Shown in pieces: positions 61,758-64,000 of a stretch of 64,000 nucleotides of DNA; the stretch's first letter is position 1, and the number at the start of each line of letters is the position of its first letter. Location of the stretch: the NCBI GenBank assembly GCA_004557245.1, contig SFEL01000001.1, positions 62,001-126,000 of the forward strand, read 5' to 3'. The translations under genes and the position numbers were made by a program. The notes under the pieces were generated by a model. It was not told where the DNA came from and searched no databases. It worked only from the letters and a program-made list of their open reading frames with translations. This stretch comes from Clostridiales bacterium. GTDB taxonomy: Bacteria > Bacillota > Clostridia > Christensenellales > CAG-138.

Positions 61758-63392
61758 TTGAATAATACTACAATAAGCGGGGCGCTCCTTAAGGAGATGT
61801 TCCTGACGGGCGCTGCCCTTCTTGAGAAGAACAAAGCGTATGTGGACTCCCTGAACGTATTTCCCGTGCCGGATGGAGACACGGGAACAAATATGTCCAT
61901 GACAATGCAGTCTGCTGTAAAGGAAATAAAAGCCTGCAACGGCGGAAGTACGGTAGGAGAGGTAGCCGCGGCAGCATCTTTGGGCGCGCTCAAGGGAGCG
62001 AGGGGAAACAGCGGCGTTATACTTTCACAGATATTCCGCGGCTTTGCAAAGGCGCTGAAGGGCTGTGAGGAGATGGACGCGGAGCTGCTGGCCAACGCGC
62101 TGCGCATGGGGACTGAGTCCGCCTACAAGGCGGTGATGAAGCCCAAGGAAGGAACCATACTTACCGTTTCGCGCATGATAAGCACTGCGGTAGAGGGCGA
62201 GTTCAATCAGGGCGCAAACGTGTTCGGCCTTATCGACGTAATGATAGAAAGCGGCGAGGAAGCCCTGCGGCAGACGCCGGAGTTGCTGCCTGTGCTCAAG
62301 GAAGCGGGCGTGGTGGACAGCGGCGGCAAGGGTCTTATGACCATATACCGGGGCTTTAAGATGGTGGTGGACGGAGATGCCATAGACGATTATGTGGCAG
62401 AGCAGCAGGAAGCTGTTCCCCCAGAGGACAACGACCTTTCGCTGGAAGACGTAAATGACATAAAGTTTGGCTACTGCACTGAGTTTTTCGTCATACATCT
62501 TGTGGAGTCCTTCACTGAGGGCGACCTGGAAAAGTTCCGTGATAAGCTCATGAAGATAGGCGACTCCGTAGTAGTTGCCCACGATGCCGACTTTATCAAG
62601 ATACATGTCCACACCAACATGCCGGGCAAGGCTTTGCAGCTGGCGCTCTGCCTTGGCGAGCTGGATAAGGTCAAGATAGAGAACATGAGGGAGCAGAACC
62701 GCGCCATTCAGGAGAACATCAAAAAGAACGAGACCGAGAACGCCATGGTAGCGGTAAGCGCAGGCGAGGGCATGGACAGCGAGTTTACAGGCGCCGGCGT
62801 AGGCGTGATAATCTCCGGCGGCCAGACCATGAATCCCAGCATAGACACCATAGCAAAGGCCATACGCAAGGCTAACGCCAGGAACGTATTCGTTCTGCCA
62901 AACAACTCCAATATAATTATGGCGGCGCAGCAGGCGGCGGAGCTTTCCGACCGTAACGTAATAGTCATACCTACAAAGACCATGATGCAGGGAATGGCGG
63001 CGGCAATGGCTTATGCCCCCGAGAATACTCCGGAGGTAAACCGCAAGCGCATGGAAAAGGCCGTGGCCAACGTTGTATCGGGCGCAGTTACATATGCCGT
63101 AAGGGATACCTCCTGCAACGGCCTGACTATAGCCAAGGGCGATATAATCGGCCTCAAGGACAACGCCATAACCTCCGTGGGCAAGACCGTGGAGGACGCT
63201 ACGCTTTCTCTTATAGAAAAGATGCTTGAGGACAGGGAGGAAGCTATGGTGACGCTGTACTTTGGCGAGGGCGTTACCGAGGAGCAGGCAAATGAGCTTT
63301 CCGAAAGGATCATGGCGAAGTTCCCTGATACCGAGATCATAGCCATACCCGGCGGACAGCCGTTGTATTACTACTATATATCCGTAGAATAA
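61758..63392 (+). CDS. fakA: Fatty acid kinase subunit FakA (DAK2-DegV-like)
   Basis: A 544-residue kinase that phosphorylates FakB-bound fatty acids. The N-terminal DAK2 (DhaL) domain carries VFPVPDGDTGTNMSMTM and GARGNSGVILSQIFRG, which bind ATP-Mg. A central domain and a C-terminal DegV-like domain (GQPLYYYYISVE at the end) follow. TTG at 61758, seven bases after GGAGGG, is the best start and gives MNNTTISGALLKEM; the ATG at 61743 would place the ribosome site inside the gene. Confidence 0.95.
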   Translation: MNNTTISGALLKEMFLTGAALLEKNKAYVDSLNVFPVPDGDTGTNMSMTMQSAVKEIKACNGGSTVGEVAAAASLGALKGARGNSGVILSQIFRGFAKALKGCEEMDAELLANALRMGTESAYKAVMKPKEGTILTVSRMISTAVEGEFNQGANVFGLIDVMIESGEEALRQTPELLPVLKEAGVVDSGGKGLMTIYRGFKMVVDGDAIDDYVAEQQEAVPPEDNDLSLEDVNDIKFGYCTEFFVIHLVESFTEGDLEKFRDKLMKIGDSVVVAHDADFIKIHVHTNMPGKALQLALCLGELDKVKIENMREQNRAIQENIKKNETENAMVAVSAGEGMDSEFTGAGVGVIISGGQTMNPSIDTIAKAIRKANARNVFVLPNNSNIIMAAQQAAELSDRNVIVIPTKTMMQGMAAAMAYAPENTPEVNRKRMEKAVANVVSGAVTYAVRDTSCNGLTIAKGDIIGLKDNAITSVGKTVEDATLSLIEKMLEDREEAMVTLYFGEGVTEEQANELSERIMAKFPDTEIIAIPGGQPLYYYYISVE

Positions 63393-63399
63393 TGCATGA

Positions 63400-64000
63400 A
63401 TGAAGCTGACTGACAGCATAACCGATTTAAAAGGAATTGGCCCACGCAAAGCCGAAGCTTTCGGCAAGCTGGGCCTTTTTTCCATGCATGACGTTTTGTA
63501 TCATTTTCCGAGAAAATATCGGGATTATTCAAAGACGTCATGCATAATGGGCGCAAAGCACGGGGACTACGTGGCTTTGGAGCTGAAGCTCAAGAGCAAT
63601 CCCAAGCTTGCCCGGGTGCGCCGCGGGCTGGATATCACTACCGCGCGCGCCTTTGACCAGAGCGGCGAGATCAATCTCACTTGGTATAACCAACCGTACA
63701 GAATGAAGGCGGTAGTGGCGGGCGAGTGCGTTTACGCCTGCGGCAGGGTGGACAGGATGCATGGCGTAAAGATGATAAATCCCAGCATATACCGCCAGCT
63801 GCCGGGTATACTGCCGGTATATCCTGTGTGTGCCGGCCTTTCGCAAAAGCTGCTGCGGGATACGGTCAAAGCAGTTCTTGAGGGCTGCAGTGAAGGGATA
63901 GAGGAGAGTCTGCCTGCCTCCATGCGGCAAAAGTATGGCCTTATCGGCCTTTATGATGCCCTTCGGGGCCTTCATTTCCCCGGCAATATGGAGGAAATAA
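63400..64000 (+). CDS. recG: ATP-dependent DNA helicase RecG, N-terminal part
   Basis: An open frame with no stop before the window ends; 200 codons are visible. It starts MKLTDSITDLKGIGPRKAEAF (helix-hairpin-helix) followed by VLYHFPRKYRDYS, the wedge-domain OB fold with LTWYNQPYRM and the VYPVCAGLSQKLLRDTV linker, all typical of RecG. The helicase motifs lie beyond the window. RecG remodels stalled forks and Holliday junctions. It begins seven bases after fakA. Confidence 0.93.
   Translation, partial: MKLTDSITDLKGIGPRKAEAFGKLGLFSMHDVLYHFPRKYRDYSKTSCIMGAKHGDYVALELKLKSNPKLARVRRGLDITTARAFDQSGEINLTWYNQPYRMKAVVAGECVYACGRVDRMHGVKMINPSIYRQLPGILPVYPVCAGLSQKLLRDTVKAVLEGCSEGIEESLPASMRQKYGLIGLYDALRGLHFPGNMEEI

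Noticed and set aside
62025..63485. A long minus-strand frame opposite fakA and recG
   Set aside because: It is a shadow of two recognised genes, and the His/Tyr/Val bias is typical of antisense to ATA/GCC-rich coding sequence.

Overview
The window reads as a chromosome segment of an anaerobic gut member of the Clostridia (Firmicutes). Support comes from a B. subtilis-like tmRNA, SecG, an Asp23/FakA/RecG block, XRE, LytR-CpsA-Psr and DUF975/DUF421/DUF4363 families, lipoproteins with Gram-positive lipoboxes, a bile-salt-hydrolase-type enzyme and an aldehyde:ferredoxin-oxidoreductase-family protein. Most native genes use ATA heavily for isoleucine. Two blocks (about 8.9-16.0 kb and 26.1-28.8 kb) use mainly ATT/ATC and look acquired. 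The species cannot be named from the sequence alone.

Layout. 0-5.2 kb: gpmI, secG, rnr, smpB and ssrA, a housekeeping block for glycolysis, secretion and ribosome rescue. 5.3-8.6 kb: a DUF3021 membrane protein, an M14 metallocarboxypeptidase lipoprotein and an LprI-like exported protein, all on the minus strand. 8.9-16.0 kb: a promoter fossil and truncated serine recombinase, then a minus-strand CotH kinase / DUF4956 / VTC polyphosphate-polymerase cluster with a two-component system, then a DUF421 protein. 16.1-25.9 kb: a LysR regulator diverging from an AEC carrier, then DUF975, a YfcC/DcuC-type carrier, peptidase T, a LarA-family racemase joined in frame to malic enzyme, an M24 peptidase and a small PQ-loop-like protein. 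26.1-28.8 kb: TetR / ABC ATPase / GNAT / ABC permease. 29-34 kb: bile salt hydrolase, small alarmone synthetase, cardiolipin synthase and a MATE exporter. 34.1-36.2 kb: eight minus-strand tRNA genes around an amidohydrolase gene. 36.4-44.1 kb: DUF421-DUF4363, a LexA-like XRE regulator with a small membrane protein, a PQQ-type propeller protein, HflX with an N-terminal JAMM-like motif, and thymidylate kinase. 44.2-50.8 kb: an LCP protein, then methyltransferase / HExxH protein / Hsp33 / TPR / THUMP methyltransferase, then tRNA-Ala. 51-53.3 kb: a TPKTG-type surface protein, an EamA transporter and DUF2461. 53.7-61.0 kb: a tightly overlapping run of FecBCD-type ABC importer, MATE, XdhC, divergent AOR and a CX5R phosphatase. 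61.3-64 kb: Asp23, FakA and the start of recG, which runs off the window.

The most interesting material is: (1) the 53.7-61.0 kb operon, readable as metal or oxyanion import plus molybdo/tungsto-pterin enzyme maturation around an unusual AOR; (2) the LarA-malic enzyme open reading frame, with an A6 run at the junction, suggesting a nickel-dependent malate racemase coupled to malic enzyme; (3) a family of roughly 196-bp MITE-like repeats and their solo palindromic ends, which lie beside terminator hairpins, one copy being flanked by a 22-bp direct repeat; (4) an exact JAMM motif in HflX; (5) a recombinase fossil whose 3' end copies the tRNA-Ala 3' end and its terminator. All functional calls come from reading motifs by eye; no database search was run.
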